Shown piece after piece: positions 20,220 to 31,671 of a DNA stretch of 64,000 bases. A program made the position numbers and the translations under genes. Position 1 is the stretch's first letter, and each line of letters starts with the position of its first letter. Source of the DNA: Silurus meridionalis (taxonomy: Eukaryota > Chordata > Actinopteri > Siluriformes > Siluridae); assembly GCF_014805685.1 (NCBI RefSeq), contig NC_060886.1, forward strand, positions 83,617 to 147,616, read 5' to 3'. The notes beneath the pieces were generated by a model. It searched no databases and was not told the origin of the DNA. It saw only the letters and a list, made by a program, of their open reading frames with translations.

Positions 20220-22375
20220 AATTCTATAAGTGTGTGCTGCAGTTAAGTATGTGTTGCAGTGTGTTAGTGTGAGTAGGATTCTGTAGGTGTGTGCTGCAGT
20301 GTGTTAGTGTGTGTTAGTGTCTATGAGTGTGTGTAGCAGTGTGTTTGTGTGTGTGTGTGTATGTGTGTTAAATTCTAAAAGTGGGATGCAGTGTGTATTA
20401 GTCTATGAGTGTGTGTGTTGCAGTATGTTAGTGTGAGTTAGATCCTATAAGTGTGTGTTGCAGTGTGTTAGATTCTGTAAGTGTTTGATGTAGTGTGTAG
20501 TCTATGAGTGTGTGTTGCAGTGTTAGTGTGATTTAGAGTCTGTGAGTGTTGCAGTGTGTTAGTGTGAGTTAGATCCTATAAGTGTGTGTTGCAGTGTTAG
20601 TGTGAGTTAGAGCCTATAAGTGTGTGTTGCAGTGTGTTAGTGTGAGTTAGAGCCTATAAGTGTGTGTTGCAGTGTTAGTGTGAGTTAGAGCCTATAAGTG
20701 TGTGTTGCAGTGTTAGTGAGTTAGAGCCTATAAGTGTGTGTTGCAGTGTGTTAGTGTGAGTTAGATCCTATAAGTGTGTGTTGCAGTGTTAGTGTGAGTT
20801 AGAGCCTATAAGTGTGTGTTGCAGTGTGTTAGTGTGAGTTATAGCCTATAAGTGTGTGTTGCAGTGTGTTAGTGTGAGTTAGATCCTATAAGTGTGTGTT
20901 GCAGTGTGTTAGATTCTGTAAGTGTTTGATGTAGTGTGTAGTCTATGAGTGTGTGTTGCAGTGTTAGTGTGATTTACAGTCTGTGAGTGTTGCAGTGTGT
21001 AGTGTGAGTTATAGCCTATAAGTGTGTGTTGCAGTGTTAGTGTGAGTTAGAGCCTATAAGTGTGTGTTGCAGTGTGTTAGTGTGAGTTAGAGCCTATAAG
21101 TGTGTGTTGCAGTGTGTTAGTGTGAGTTAGATCCTATAAGTGTGTGTTGCAGTGTGTTAGATTCTGTAAGTGTTTGATGTAGTGTGTAGTCTATGAGTGT
21201 GTGTTGCAGTGTTAGTGTGATTTAGAGTCTGTGAGTGTTGCAGTGTGTTAGTGTGAGTTAGATCCTATAAGTGTGTGTTGCAGTGTTAGTGTGAGTTAGA
21301 GCCTATAAGTGTGTTGCAGTGTGTTAGTGTGAGTTAGAGCCTATAAGTGTGTGTTGCAGTGTTAGTGTGAGTTAGAGCCTATAAGTGTGTGTTGCAGTGT
21401 GTTAGTGTGAGTTAGATCCTATAAGTGTGTGTTGCAGTGTTAGTGTGAGTTAGAGCCTATAAGTGTGTGTTGCAGTGTGTTAGTGTGAGTTATAGCCTAT
21501 AAGTGTGTGTTGCAGTGTGTTAGTGTGAGTTAGATCCTATAAGTGTGTGTTGCAGTGTGTTAGATTCTGTAAGTGTTTGATGTAGTGTGTAGTCTATGAG
21601 TGTGTGTTGCAGTGTTAGTGTGATTTACAGTCTGTGAGTGTTGCAGTGTTAGTGTGAGTTATAGCCTATAAGTGTGTGTTGCAGTGTGTTAGTGTGAGTT
21701 AGATCCTATAAGTGTGTGTTGCAGTGTTAGTGTGATGTAGAGCCTATAAGTGTGTGTTGCAGTGTGTTAGTGTGTGTTACATCCTATAAGTGTGTGTTGC
21801 AGTGTGTTTGTGTGTGTTAGATTCTGTAAGTGTGTTAGTGTGTATTAGATTCTATGAGTGTGTGCTGCAGTGTGTAAGTGTGTGTTGCAGTGTGTTAGTG
21901 TGTGTTAGACTGCATGATTGTTTTGCGGTGTGTCTGTGTTAGATTCTATGAGTGTGTGCTGCATTGTGTTAGTGTGTTAAACTTGTTGAGTGTGTGTTGC
22001 AGTGTGTTAATGTGTGTTAGACTTGTTGAGTGTGTGTTGCAGTATCTTAGTGTGTGTTAGAATTCAAGAGTGTGCTACAGTGTGTTATTGTGTTACACTT
22101 CATGAGTGTGTGTTAGAATCTGAGTGTGTGTTGCAGTGTGTTTGTGTCTAAATGTGTTGCAGTGTGTGAGTGTGTGTTGCAGTGTGTTACTGGACTCGCT
22201 CTGGACAAGGATGTCTGCTAAATGACACCAATGTCAGTGTGTTAGACTCTGAGTGTGTGTTGCAGTGTGTTATTGTGTGTTAGACTATATGTTTTAACTA
22301 TTGTTGCAGTTTGATCCAGTGTGTTATTGTGTGTAAGAGTCTATGAGTGTTTGTTGCAGTGTGTTTGCGTGTGTT
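19440..22375. repeat. 2.9-kb TG-rich satellite with higher-order repeats
   Basis: Built from a unit of 38-42 bp, typically tgtgttgcagtgtgttagtg followed by tgagttagagcctataagtg, interspersed with pure TG runs (19795-19824, 20181-20217 and others). A landmark block, gattctgtaagtgtttgatg, occurs at 20471, 20912, 21160 and 21563. The following tttagag/tttacag variants alternate, defining two long units of about 689 and 651 bp. They differ by about one 38-bp monomer. Both edges are degenerate. Confidence 0.93.
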
Positions 22376-23609
22376 AGTGTTGAGAAGAGAGGCAGGACAT
22401 AGGTGTGTAAGATAGTTGTGTTGTGTATTTGGACAGATGTAGTGTGTGTCCTAAGACACACAGACACCAAGATAAACGTTATCATAAACAATATCAGAGA
22501 CACGGAGCAAAAAAAAGAAGTAATGTCATAAACATGAACATGAGACAAACTCAGAAGATTAACTGTGTTTATTACAGGAAAGTTTCTTAATAAAGACCTT
22601 TTTGGTGATTTTTTGGTGATTCCACTTCCTTCCCTTTATTATGAGCTGAGCGTGAAGGTGTGTAAGCAGTTTCGACAAACCAATAACACACTAGTGCTTC
22701 ATATTAACGCATGTAAAGGGTGTGTTTGTTGTTGAGCTAAAGGTGTGTCCGATTTCAGATTTTAAATACACAATACCACCCTGGGCATTTTATGCCTCAC
22801 AGCTGGGGTGTGACGGGCAATAAACTGTTTCTATACCATTACACCACTGTACTGACATGAGATCTGCCCAACCCACATTGGCCAGTTTCCAGGGTGTGTT
22901 TAAATGTGTGTGTGTGTGTGTGTGTTTTACTGTGTGTTCCTCATTTTTACTAAAAATTATTCAAAGATCCAGATCAGTTAAATGTGCAGATTTTGCCAGA
23001 ACAGAAGTAAACCACTCGAGGATGTTGTGTTTAGTCAGTTTTGGGGTGTTAAAAGTAACTCCACACTACGTCCTCATATTGTCCTTGCTGGACGTCCATT
23101 ATACTTTTATAAGATCTTCATTCTTCTAGGTTTTGGAACGTGGCTGTGGGGTTTAGTGTTCATTCAGCTTTAAAAACACTAATGAGATCAGACACTGATG
23201 TTGGTAAGGAGGTAATGAGTCTCCAGTTCCAGTTCATCCTGAAGGTGTTTGACAGGCTCGAGGAGGTCAGGGGTCTGCTCAGGAACTAAGTTGTTCAATT
23301 TCGACCCTCTCACCAACAGTCATGTCTTGATAGAGCGTACTGGGTGTACAGGAGCATCTTCATGCTGGAATAAGGATTGGGAATCTTAATTCCAAAGGAA
23401 ATTGTACTGCTAAAGGCTACAGGAATTTTCTACACAATGGTAAGCTTTTGAATCGGTGGAAAAAGTCATGATCACGAACAACATTAGTGGTGAACATTTT
23501 GCATGTGAATGAGATGTTTATGTGGACTTCTAAACCCTGCTTGAAAAGGTCTTTTACATTCCATACACTCAAGTTAGATCTATTTTATATCACAAGCCGC
23601 AAAATATAT
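22376..23609. other. Unassigned intergenic sequence
   Basis: A short TG run lies at 22904-22924. No transposon ends or coding segments were recognised in the rest. Confidence 0.4.
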
Positions 23610-24089
23610 CTAGGTTTTAAAAAATAAAATAGTCTTATATTACGCATTAAAACACTTCTTCCAAACACTTCATTTAGTCTCATCAACTTAAAACTAGCGT
23701 GTTAATTATTCTTTTTAACAGTTTGCTTTTATTAATTTGTGTAAAATAATCTTACAACCAGAGAACAAGCAAATTCCTCTTAAGTCAAGAATCATCATAA
23801 TATATTCTGTCTTCAAATAAGAAAAAGCATTTAAACTAGAAGCAAGTCCACTATTAAAATCAAGATCACATACATGCGTTTTGTCAACAATTTTGTATTG
23901 ACATAAAGACAGTCTTGTAAACACACAGTAGTTATGATGCAAAAACAAAGCAAAATCATTACCTTCTGAAAATACTTATCGCAACATAAAACACAATTTT
24001 ATGTATTTTGTCGTCACTGAACACTGAAAGATCTTCAACATGAGAAACTGAAATCAAACTACAGAACCACTCACTGTAATAAAAAGCAT
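23610..24089 (-). repeat. Interspersed repeat family X, first half
   Basis: An inverted, diverged copy of 35880-36315. Shared segments include gttaaaaagaataattaaca, gaagacagaatatattatga, ggaatttg(t/c)ttgttctctgg and ttttatgttgcgataag when read on the minus strand. The copy is interrupted at 24089, where a Tc1-like element begins. The short open frame is shared between copies but has many differences and no recognised domain. Confidence 0.85.
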
Positions 24090-25378
24090 ACAGGTGCATC
24101 TTAATAAATGAGAATGTTGTGGAAAAGTTTATTTATTTAAGTGATTCAACTCAAATTGTGAAACTCGTGTATTAAATAAACTCAATGCACACAGACTGAA
24201 GTACTGAACAGACTGAAGTCTTTGGTTCTTTTAATTTAAGTGATTATTTTGACTCACATTTAACAAAAACCCACCAATTCACATCAACAAATAAACAAAT
24301 AAAAAATTTACAAGACCAATCAAAAAACATTTTGAGTGAATTGTTGGCCTTCTGAAAAGTCTGTTCATTCCCTGTTTCTGTACTCAAGACTTGGTCGGGG
24401 CTACTTTTTAAATTACTGCATCAATTGGGTGTGGCATAGAGATGATCAGTCTGTGGCATGGAGATGATCAGTCTGTGGCATGGAGATGATCAGTCTGTGG
24501 CATGGAGATGATCAGTGTGTGGCATGGAGATGATCAGTCTGTGGCATGGAGATGATCAGTGTGTGGCATGGAGATGATCAGTCTGTGGCATGGAGATGAT
24601 CAGACTGTGGCATGGAGCTGATCAGACTGTGGCATGGAGCTGATCAGACTGTGGCATGGAGATGATCAGACTGTGGCATGGAGATGATCAGTCTGTGGCA
24701 TGGAGATATCAGTCTGTGGCATGGAGAGATCAGTCTGTGGCATGGAGATGATCAGTCTGTGGCATGGAGATGATCAGACTGTGGCATGGAGATGATCAGT
24801 GTGTGGCATGGAGATGATCAGTCTGTGGCATGGAGATGATCAGACTGTGGCATGGAGATGACCAGTGTGTGGCATGGAGATGATCAGACTGTGGCATGGA
24901 GATGATCAGTCTGTGGCATGGAGATGACCAGTGTGTGGCATGGAGATGATCAGACTGTGGCATGGAGATGATCAGTGTGTGGCATGGAGATGATCAGTGT
25001 GTGGCATGGAGATGATCAGTCTGTGGCATGGAGCTGATCAGACTGTGAATGGAGATGATCAGACTGTGGCATGGAGATGATCAGACTGTGGCATGGAGCT
25101 GATCAGACTGTGGCATGGAGATGACCAGTGTGTGGCATGGAGATGATCAGTCTGTGGCATGGAGATGATCAGACTGTGGCATGGAGATGACCAGTCTGTG
25201 GCATGGAGATGATCAGACTGTGGCATGGAGATGATCAGACTGTGGTATGGAGATGATCAGACTGTGGCATGGAGGTGATAAGTGTGGGCAGGTGCCAAAT
25301 CCTGCTGAAAAATGAAATCAGCATTTTTGAAAAGCTGATTAGCAGAAGGAAGCGTGAAGTGCTCTAAAACCTCGTGGT
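24090..25378 (+). mobile_element. Tc1-like element fragment carrying a minisatellite (family C)
   Basis: Starts after a TA with CAGGTGCATCTTAATAAATG and continues through the long terminal repeat (gtgattcaactcaaattgtg, gaaactcgtgtattaaataa, acccaccaattcac). It runs into the antisense transposase region, up to tcaattgggtgtggca. It resumes after the array with gggcaggtgccaaatcctgc and gaagcgtgaagtgctct, then breaks off. The remaining interior and the right end are missing. This matches by memory a Tc1-type element widespread in fish. Confidence 0.85.
24428..25288. repeat. 22-bp minisatellite derived from the Tc1-like element
   Basis: About 39 copies of ggcatggagatgatcagtct+gt, with gtgt, ctgt and actgt variants and occasional gagctgatca or gatgacca changes. 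In related Tc1-like elements the sequence at this exact place is a single gtggcatggaggtgatcagt. The array is therefore an expansion of transposon sequence. Confidence 0.93.
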
Positions 25379-25645
25379 AATAACAACAAATTATCATTTG
25401 TTATTAAGTTGTAAATAAATGTGACATAAAACAAGCCTTTGGAATAAATTATACTAGTGAACAAATTATGATTTTTGAGCATTTTTGTTTACTGGGCAAC
25501 TTAAAAGCAAGTTTTTACAGCTAAAATAAAAGCCCTCAAGTGATCTCTGATGGCACTGAAGCTCATTTCACAGGTAAATTAAGCTTTAATAAATTAGTAA
25601 GAAAAACGAAAAGATAAATCATCTAAAAACATCTCATAAAACCTG
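25379..25645 (-). repeat. Interspersed repeat family X, second half
   Basis: Read on the minus strand it matches 35600-35830: catttatttacaacttaata / catttatttacatcctaata followed by acaaatgataa, and aatgctcaa(a)aatca. It is the part of family X cut off from 23610-24089 by the Tc1-like insertion. Confidence 0.8.
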
Positions 25646-25867
25646 CTTCTACATAGTGTTTTACTCCTCAAATAACTAGAATTAAGATTCCAGATCTTCA
25701 CATGTTCGATTGTTCATGAAAACCATTTAAAAACACCACACTGTTCTCTGATATGCAAATCAGTGTCACTGGTGATGTTCTACCTGCACAAACACTCACC
25801 CCAACCTGAGCTAATGAGCTGATTGAGTAGAGAAGAGGATGAATTATGACTCAGGACTGACTCAGGA
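25646..25867. other. Unassigned
   Basis: No feature was recognised. Confidence 0.3.
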
Positions 25868-26172
25868 CTACAGTTTGCTCTGATCTCCATCACTGCACCT
25901 CAACATCGTTTATCTGCAATAAATGGACATTTGGTGGAACCCAGATGAGGATGAAGTTCCCTCTTGAGTCTGGTTCCTCTCAAGGTTTCTTCCTTCTGCA
26001 TCTCGGGGAGTTTTTCCTTCACCACAGTCTCCACCGACTTGTTCATCAGAGACAAACTTACACTTATAAAAAACATCTTCATTTTTATCTCCACTTCATC
26101 TGTGTAAAGCTGCTCTGGGACAATGTTCATTATTAAAAGCTCAAAACAAAAAAACAGGAATTGAATTAAACG
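25868..26172 (-). repeat. Short interspersed repeat, near full length (family S)
   Basis: The best inverted counterpart of the copy at 8222. It runs from tgctctgatctccatcactg through gtctggttcctctcaaggtt, gggagtttttccttcaccac, ttgttcatcagagacaaact and gtgtaaagctgctctgggac to the aggaattgaatta tail. Confidence 0.9.
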
Positions 26173-26410
26173 GATTGATGATGTTTTTCACACCTGAAAA
26201 CAAAGTTAAAGGTATAAGAACAATAGCAGAGGTAAGAACTGTCAGTGTCTGAGGATTTGATAAAAAGTGTAAATAGAATAAATAGCTTTGAGCCATCAGT
26301 AACGGCTGTGAGAGATTCCTCATAAATCACCTGTCATCATCTAATAGTTATTCCTCTGGTAGAGGAACATGTGCTGTGTGTCTGTACACTATTATACAAC
26401 AAGAAGCTGG

Positions 26411-26415
<5 letters not shown>
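26173..26415. other. Unassigned
   Basis: No feature was recognised. Confidence 0.3.
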
Positions 26416-26473
<58 letters not shown>

Positions 26474-26696
26474 CTCTTTACCTGATTTGTCTAAATACCC
26501 AACATGTAATTATGACCCACACACAATCACACACACATACAAAAGTTCTGCTCTATATGTGATTTGTCTAAATAACCCACTAGTGTCATTACAGTACCCC
26601 CCCCCACACACACACAGTCTGTGATCACAGTGTGATTTGTATGAAAATACCCCATATGTGTAATTACACTGCCAGACACAAACACACGCATGCACG

Positions 26697-26740
<44 letters not shown>
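26416..26740. repeat. CA microsatellite cluster
   Basis: Long CA runs at 26416-26469 and about 26684-26739, with shorter ones at 26519-26540 and 26605-26617. The sequence between them is itself repeated: gctcttta/gctctata followed by cctgatttgtctaaata and cccacta/cccaaca. This suggests local tandem duplication of a CA-bearing unit of about 100 bp. Confidence 0.93.
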
Positions 26741-26741
<1 letters not shown>

Positions 26742-26984
26742 CACATCTATCCATCTGTAAAGGTGTATGTCTGAAGGAAAGTTTTATTTCTGAAGTAAAG
26801 TTGAAGGTTTTATTAAGACATTAAGCCCTAGATGCTCAGTTCACTATTCACTCGGAACATCTTATTTATTTCCAGCATTACAGCACATTAGTCGCAGCTG
26901 CACAGATGAAGTTTGAACAAACGTTGAACTCCTTTTACATTTCACTGAATTCCAGAACACTGTGGACTGCTAGGCTAAAGCTAA

Positions 26985-27700
26985 ACCTGCAATAACCATC
27001 TTTTCCAAGCATCTTTCTTGCTAATGTCTGGTCTCTTGAAAAAAAGGACAAACTGCTGCTATGGTTGATGTTGAGTCAAAAGAAACCTGGTTCAACATCA
27101 ACATTCCAGATGCTCTACCTCTAGAGGGAGTTCTCTTCAATCTGTTGGTTCCACCTTAACAGCCTGATTTGGACTGTAATTAAAATCAGTGCTTCACTAT
27201 TTTATACAACTTTATATCATTATTTATCTCTGTAAAGCTGCTTTGTGACAGTGTCATGGGTGGAGGTCTGTGCATTTATGTTAACAAATGAAAGTCATTG
27301 CTTTGCTTATGTAGACTATTTGATGATTAAGTGCAGGTCCTTCTATTAACTGAGTTCATTCTCCGCTATTGCTGTAACAGCATTGTTGTTTGGATACCAT
27401 CCATAAACGTCATCGACAGAAAATACCATTTCCACTGCTCTCAATTCAACTGTCATCCACCTAGAAAAGAACAACACATGCATTACAATGCTGTTCCCTG
27501 ATTTCAGTTCTGCATTCACAGTTTCATCAGTGAGAACATCCTAACAAAGTGGAGATGGCACCAACTACCTGCCATTAGTATACAGGAACATATGCACTAG
27601 AACCAGCATGTTCAGGGTCAGCTTTTTCCATCCACCATCACCCTACTAAACTCCACACTACACCACTGGAACTCTGATGGGTCACTGATACTTTACTGAT
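26985..27700 (+). pseudogene. LINE relic: endonuclease and start of reverse transcriptase
   Basis: Broken frames match a non-LTR retrotransposon ORF2 by eye: FPSIFLANVWSLEKK (endonuclease start), then ETWFN..IPDALPLEGVLFN. After an insertion of short-repeat sequence (about 27150-27253) come GGGLCIYVNK and VQVLLLTEFI-like endonuclease pieces, and HLEKNNTCITMLFPDFSSAF (reverse transcriptase motif A region). Many stops and shifts. Related to the LINE at 61413. Confidence 0.75.
27150..27253 (-). repeat. Short interspersed repeat scrap inside the LINE relic
   Basis: Contains gatttggactgtaattaaaa and atttatctctgtaaagctgctttgtgac, family S landmarks, between two halves of the LINE endonuclease region. 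Confidence 0.65.
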
Positions 27701-27778
27701 TTTTACTGCAGTAATCTTTATGAGGTTCTGCTCCACTCTGGACATTCTGAACCATCTCAGATTCATTATAACTGTATC

Positions 27779-28395
27779 TACACTCAACAAAATTATAAAC
27801 ACAACACTTTTGTATTTGCCCCATTTTTCATGAGATGAACTCAAAGATCTAAGACTTTTTCTATGTACACAAAAGGTTTAATTCTCTCAAATATTGTTCA
27901 TAAATGTGTAAATGTGTGTTAGTGAGCACTTCTCCTTTACCCAGAGAATCATCACCTCACAGGTGTGGCAGATCAGGATGCTGATTACCAGCATGATTAC
28001 TGCACAGGTGTGTTTTAGACTGGACACAATAAAAGGTCACTCTAAAATGTGCAATTTTACTGTAATAGGGGTCTGAAAACCAGTCAGTATCTGGTGTGAC
28101 CTCCATTTACCTCACGCAGTGCAACACATCTCCTTCACATAGAGTTGATCAGGTTGTTGATTGTGGCCTGTGGAATGTTGCTCCACTCCTCTTCACTGGC
28201 TGTGTGAAATTGCTGGATATCAGCAGGAACTGGAACACACTGTTGTATACGCCGATGAGGACGACGAGCTGCAGATGAGCTTCCCTGAGACGCTTTAGAA
28301 GTTTGAGCAGAAATTCTTTGGTTATGCAAAGCGATTGTTGCAGCAGCTGTCCAGGTGTCTGGTCTCAGACAATCTTAGAGGTGAAGATGCTGGAT
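27779..28395 (-). mobile_element. Tc1-like element fragment (family D)
   Basis: Starts TACACTCAACAAAATTATAA followed by acacaacacttttg, the terminal repeat of a common fish Tc1-like family. Then gagcacttctcctttaccca, cacaggtgtggcagatcagg, tggtgtgacctccatttacc and gttgattgtggcctgtggaa, an internal deletion, and gatgaggacgacgagctgca...agaaattctttggttatgca. The transposase would read on the minus strand; several hundred bases of it and the right end are missing. Confidence 0.85.
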
Positions 28396-28399
28396 CTTT

Positions 28400-29500
28400 T
28401 AAATAAAATGAAATAAAAGAAACCTAAAACACCCTGAGGGCGCACATCTGTACATTCATTCATAACATTGCTCGGACTGTCCCCAGAGTAACCAGTTACC
28501 TTCAAAATGAGGTCTGTAGGTAAACAACACACACCTGCCATCAATTACAGTGATTCTGCTGAAAACCTTATCAAAGTCAACTGTTGCTGTAGGATTTGCT
28601 TGAATGTTTGTTGTGCTCTACTAAGAACCACAAAAGAGTCACCAAAGAAACTGCAAGACTTGAAAGGACCAATAAGGAAAGAGATATAAAAGAATATCAA
28701 AGACACTGAATGTACCATGGAACACTGTGAAAACAGTCATTAATAACTGGGAACACGTGGTACTACAGACCCTGCAAAGATCAAGACGACCATCCAAAGC
28801 TGATGAGATGATGAGGAGAAAACTTATCAGGGAGGCTACTAAGAGACCAACAGCAACACTGAAGGAACTACAGAAAGTTCTGGCCAGTATTGTTTACTCC
28901 TTACATATGACCACCATCTCCTGCACACTGTACAAGTCTGGTCTGTGGGGTAAGGGCAACAAGAAGAATATACAAGCCCGTCTGAATTATATGTCTCCAC
29001 AAACCATGTGTGAAAATGTGTTCAGGTCTGACGAGACAAGGGTTGAACTTCTTGTCCTTAATTCTAAAAGAAATATTTTGTGCAAAGCCAGTACAGAGCA
29101 TCATCCCAAGAACACTGTAGAGACAGTGAAGCATGGTGGGGGTAGTGTTATGCTTTGAGGCTGCTTCCCTCAGTGGCACTTTTCAAGATGGATGGGAAAA
29201 TGAAAAGCTCCAAATAGCAAGATATGTTGTCACAAAAGCTGCTGCCCTCTATCAAACAGCTGCACATGAAGAGGAATTTCACATTTCAACATGAGTATGA
29301 CTCAAAGCTCACATCAACTTTGACAAACACATGGCTTCAGAAAAGGAGAATCAAAGTCATGGAATGGTCTAGCCAGAACCCATACCTCAATCCCATCCAA
29401 AACCTATGGAATTACCTAAAAAAGAGGTGTACACAGGAGATCCTCACAATCTGAAGGAACTTTAATGCAAAGAAGAATGGGATTAAATTCCATATTCTAG
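28400..29500 (+). pseudogene. Tc1-like transposase relic (family E)
   Basis: The open stretch 28727-29158 contains RSRRPSKADEMMRRKLIREA, TKRPTATLKELQ, FRSDETRVELL (around the first catalytic aspartate), and ETVKHGGGSVML. Further on, 29340-29440 reads QNPYLNPIQNLWNYLKKR, where the expected catalytic glutamate of LNPIENLW is glutamine. Stops and shifts separate the pieces. Terminal repeats were not recognised. Confidence 0.85.
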
Positions 29501-29740
29501 ATGTGTAAAGTTAATGGAGACATTCACAAAGACTTCCACGAAGTATTAATTGGGGAGAAGGTGCAGACGATGCAATCAGCTTTTCTGTATTTAAAATAAT
29601 CCTAATAATTCAGTATTTTGGAATGCTAGAAGATAAACTCATGACATTTATGTTGTTTTTTCTGTCTTTATATTATACTTTTCTTTTATATATGTATATA
29701 TAAACACTTCCTTAGTGTACTTGCTCAACAGCTTCTGCAA
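29501..29740. other. Unassigned AT-rich sequence
   Basis: No feature was recognised. Confidence 0.3.
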
Positions 29741-29744
29741 ATTT

Positions 29745-29870
29745 TTCACTGCCTAAAAGTTTGCATATTTTGCTGTACTGCTCAGTTTGCACTAGAGACT
29801 AAATTGCATTTCATTGCTGTGTAGCTTCACTATGCAATGACAATAAAAGTTGAATCTACCTAAAGGATGT
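29745..29870 (+). repeat. LINE 3' end fragment, tentative
   Basis: Ends in tatgcaatgacaataaaagttgaatct, typical of the 3' terminus of several fish LINE families. Confidence 0.45.
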
Positions 29871-30408
29871 AGGTACATTTTAGAATTTGTGTGTTGAAAG
29901 TCAGGTATAAATACATGTACCTCCTCGAACAATCTTTCTGTCTTAATTATTACTGATATAAACCAGAAATGGAATGGATGGAGAATTCTCTCAACGTTTG
30001 GAGTCCCTCCTGATTAAATTCTGAAAGTCAGTGGTGCTGTGGCTGCTGGTCTTCACACTGACATTAGGAAAGGCTAACACTGCGGGGGGTTGGGGGTCGG
30101 TTGTGGAGATGGCTTGTGGAGAAGCTTGATGTTGTAGGTATTGGCGTGTAAAACACAAGAAGGACAGAATGCAAACATTTATGAGTTGGAACCTGCCCGG
30201 CATGAGCGAGCTCAGAATTCATTAATCGTTCAGTTGAGCAAAACAATTAAATGAATTGTCTCGTAAATGAAAACATTTAGGGATTAAGGTGTGCTTGATG
30301 GATATTTGCTCTTCTAACAACACAGAGAAAGGCCTAATGATGGTGCTGAAGAAAAATATTTTCATTTTTTTGATATAACATCAGTAATTCTAGGAAATCA
30401 ACAGTTTT

Positions 30409-30409
<1 letters not shown>
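29871..30409. other. Unassigned
   Basis: No feature was recognised. Confidence 0.3.

Positions 30410-30461
<52 letters not shown>
30410..30461. repeat. (TG)n microsatellite
   Basis: About 25 TG units. Confidence 0.97.
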
Positions 30462-30462
<1 letters not shown>

Positions 30463-31660
30463 TGAGCGAGAACGGACGCATTCCCTCGAGGCGTTCCTGT
30501 TATAAAATCCTGATAATCTCTTTGTTTTTTTTCTCTCTATCTTTACTGGCTCGGCATGTGCATATCTGGCTTCAACGAAACCCTGCAGCTAATTTAAGAC
30601 CTTCACAACTAGTTCCAGAAACGATACTTTATCCACCAAAGACCTTTGGGGGAATGGCTTGACTTTCCTAACAAGCATTACTTCAGGCTGGAGGGATTAC
30701 TCATTATTCATACTGTTATCAATGCCTTTCAGTGCGTTTGCTCTAAAACAAAAACACTGAAATCTGAGGCGGTGAGGAATTTGAGCAAACATGCTTTCAT
30801 GTATTTTTATTGTTTTACTCTGTTACACACCTGAGCAGGTAATCAGAGTCCTGAAAGGTGCATTTGTGAGAGAAGGATTGCTTTTTTAACATGCGCTACA
30901 GGAAGTGAGCTTCTTGTTACGACTGCACCCGTTTCCTGTTGACTTCCATCGATTGGAGTCTGGAGCTCCTGCATGCTGGGGATGACCAAGTGCTCACCTT
31001 AGTGTTGGGAGGTTGGTTTAAAGTTTAACGCCTTGGGCAAGACATCAAAACTGCCCTGAAACCAGTGTAAGACAAATGTATTTTTTCCTCCCCGTCATCC
31101 AGAGCGATGCTACACAACTAGCAGTAACTCGGTTAGCGCTCCGCTTAGTGTTAAAAAGACGCTTCGCATTTGCTGCTCATGTGATCCAGGAAGCAGCGGT
31201 TAACCTCCATTATCTCAGATTTGTTGTTGATACCTGGGTAGTCCAGAAAAACAGAAAACATTATAAATTGCATGCTTTTTTTATGTGTGCCGTGCAAGTC
31301 CATCTGAATGAGCTGTCACTAGAAACCATACTATAAAGTGTCATTGAAAAATTTGGAGACACCTAGTCTTTCCTGGGTTTTTGAGAGACACATGCATGTT
31401 CCTTTGGTTTTTGTGCATTAGCAATTGAACTGTCACCGTAGGCATAAACTGTAGGTTTTGGATGAACTCCAAAAGCTATGTAGCTACTGTATGTCACGCT
31501 CCATTTCACAAATTTCCTTTCATATTTGGAAAATCATGTGAACTCATTATATACATGCAGGTTAAACAGAGACAGGAATCCTGAGCCAACATGGCTTTAA
31601 TTCCAACTTCCAAACTCTTTAGCTTGATGTTTGGAGAAACAAACTGTCTGGATGCTGAGT
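30462..31660. other. Unassigned single-copy-looking segment
   Basis: About 1.2 kb without recognised repeats. An 86-codon plus-strand frame (31076-31336) has no family resemblance and no flanking splice or start context that would support a gene. Confidence 0.4.
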
Positions 31661-31671
31661 GTGTGTAAAGC

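Noticed and set aside
24428..25288. CRISPR-like array
   Set aside because: Units are contiguous without unique spacers, and this is vertebrate DNA. It is a minisatellite.
31076..31336. 86-codon plus-strand frame in a repeat-free stretch
   Set aside because: No family resemblance and no promoter or splice evidence. Open frames of this size occur by chance.
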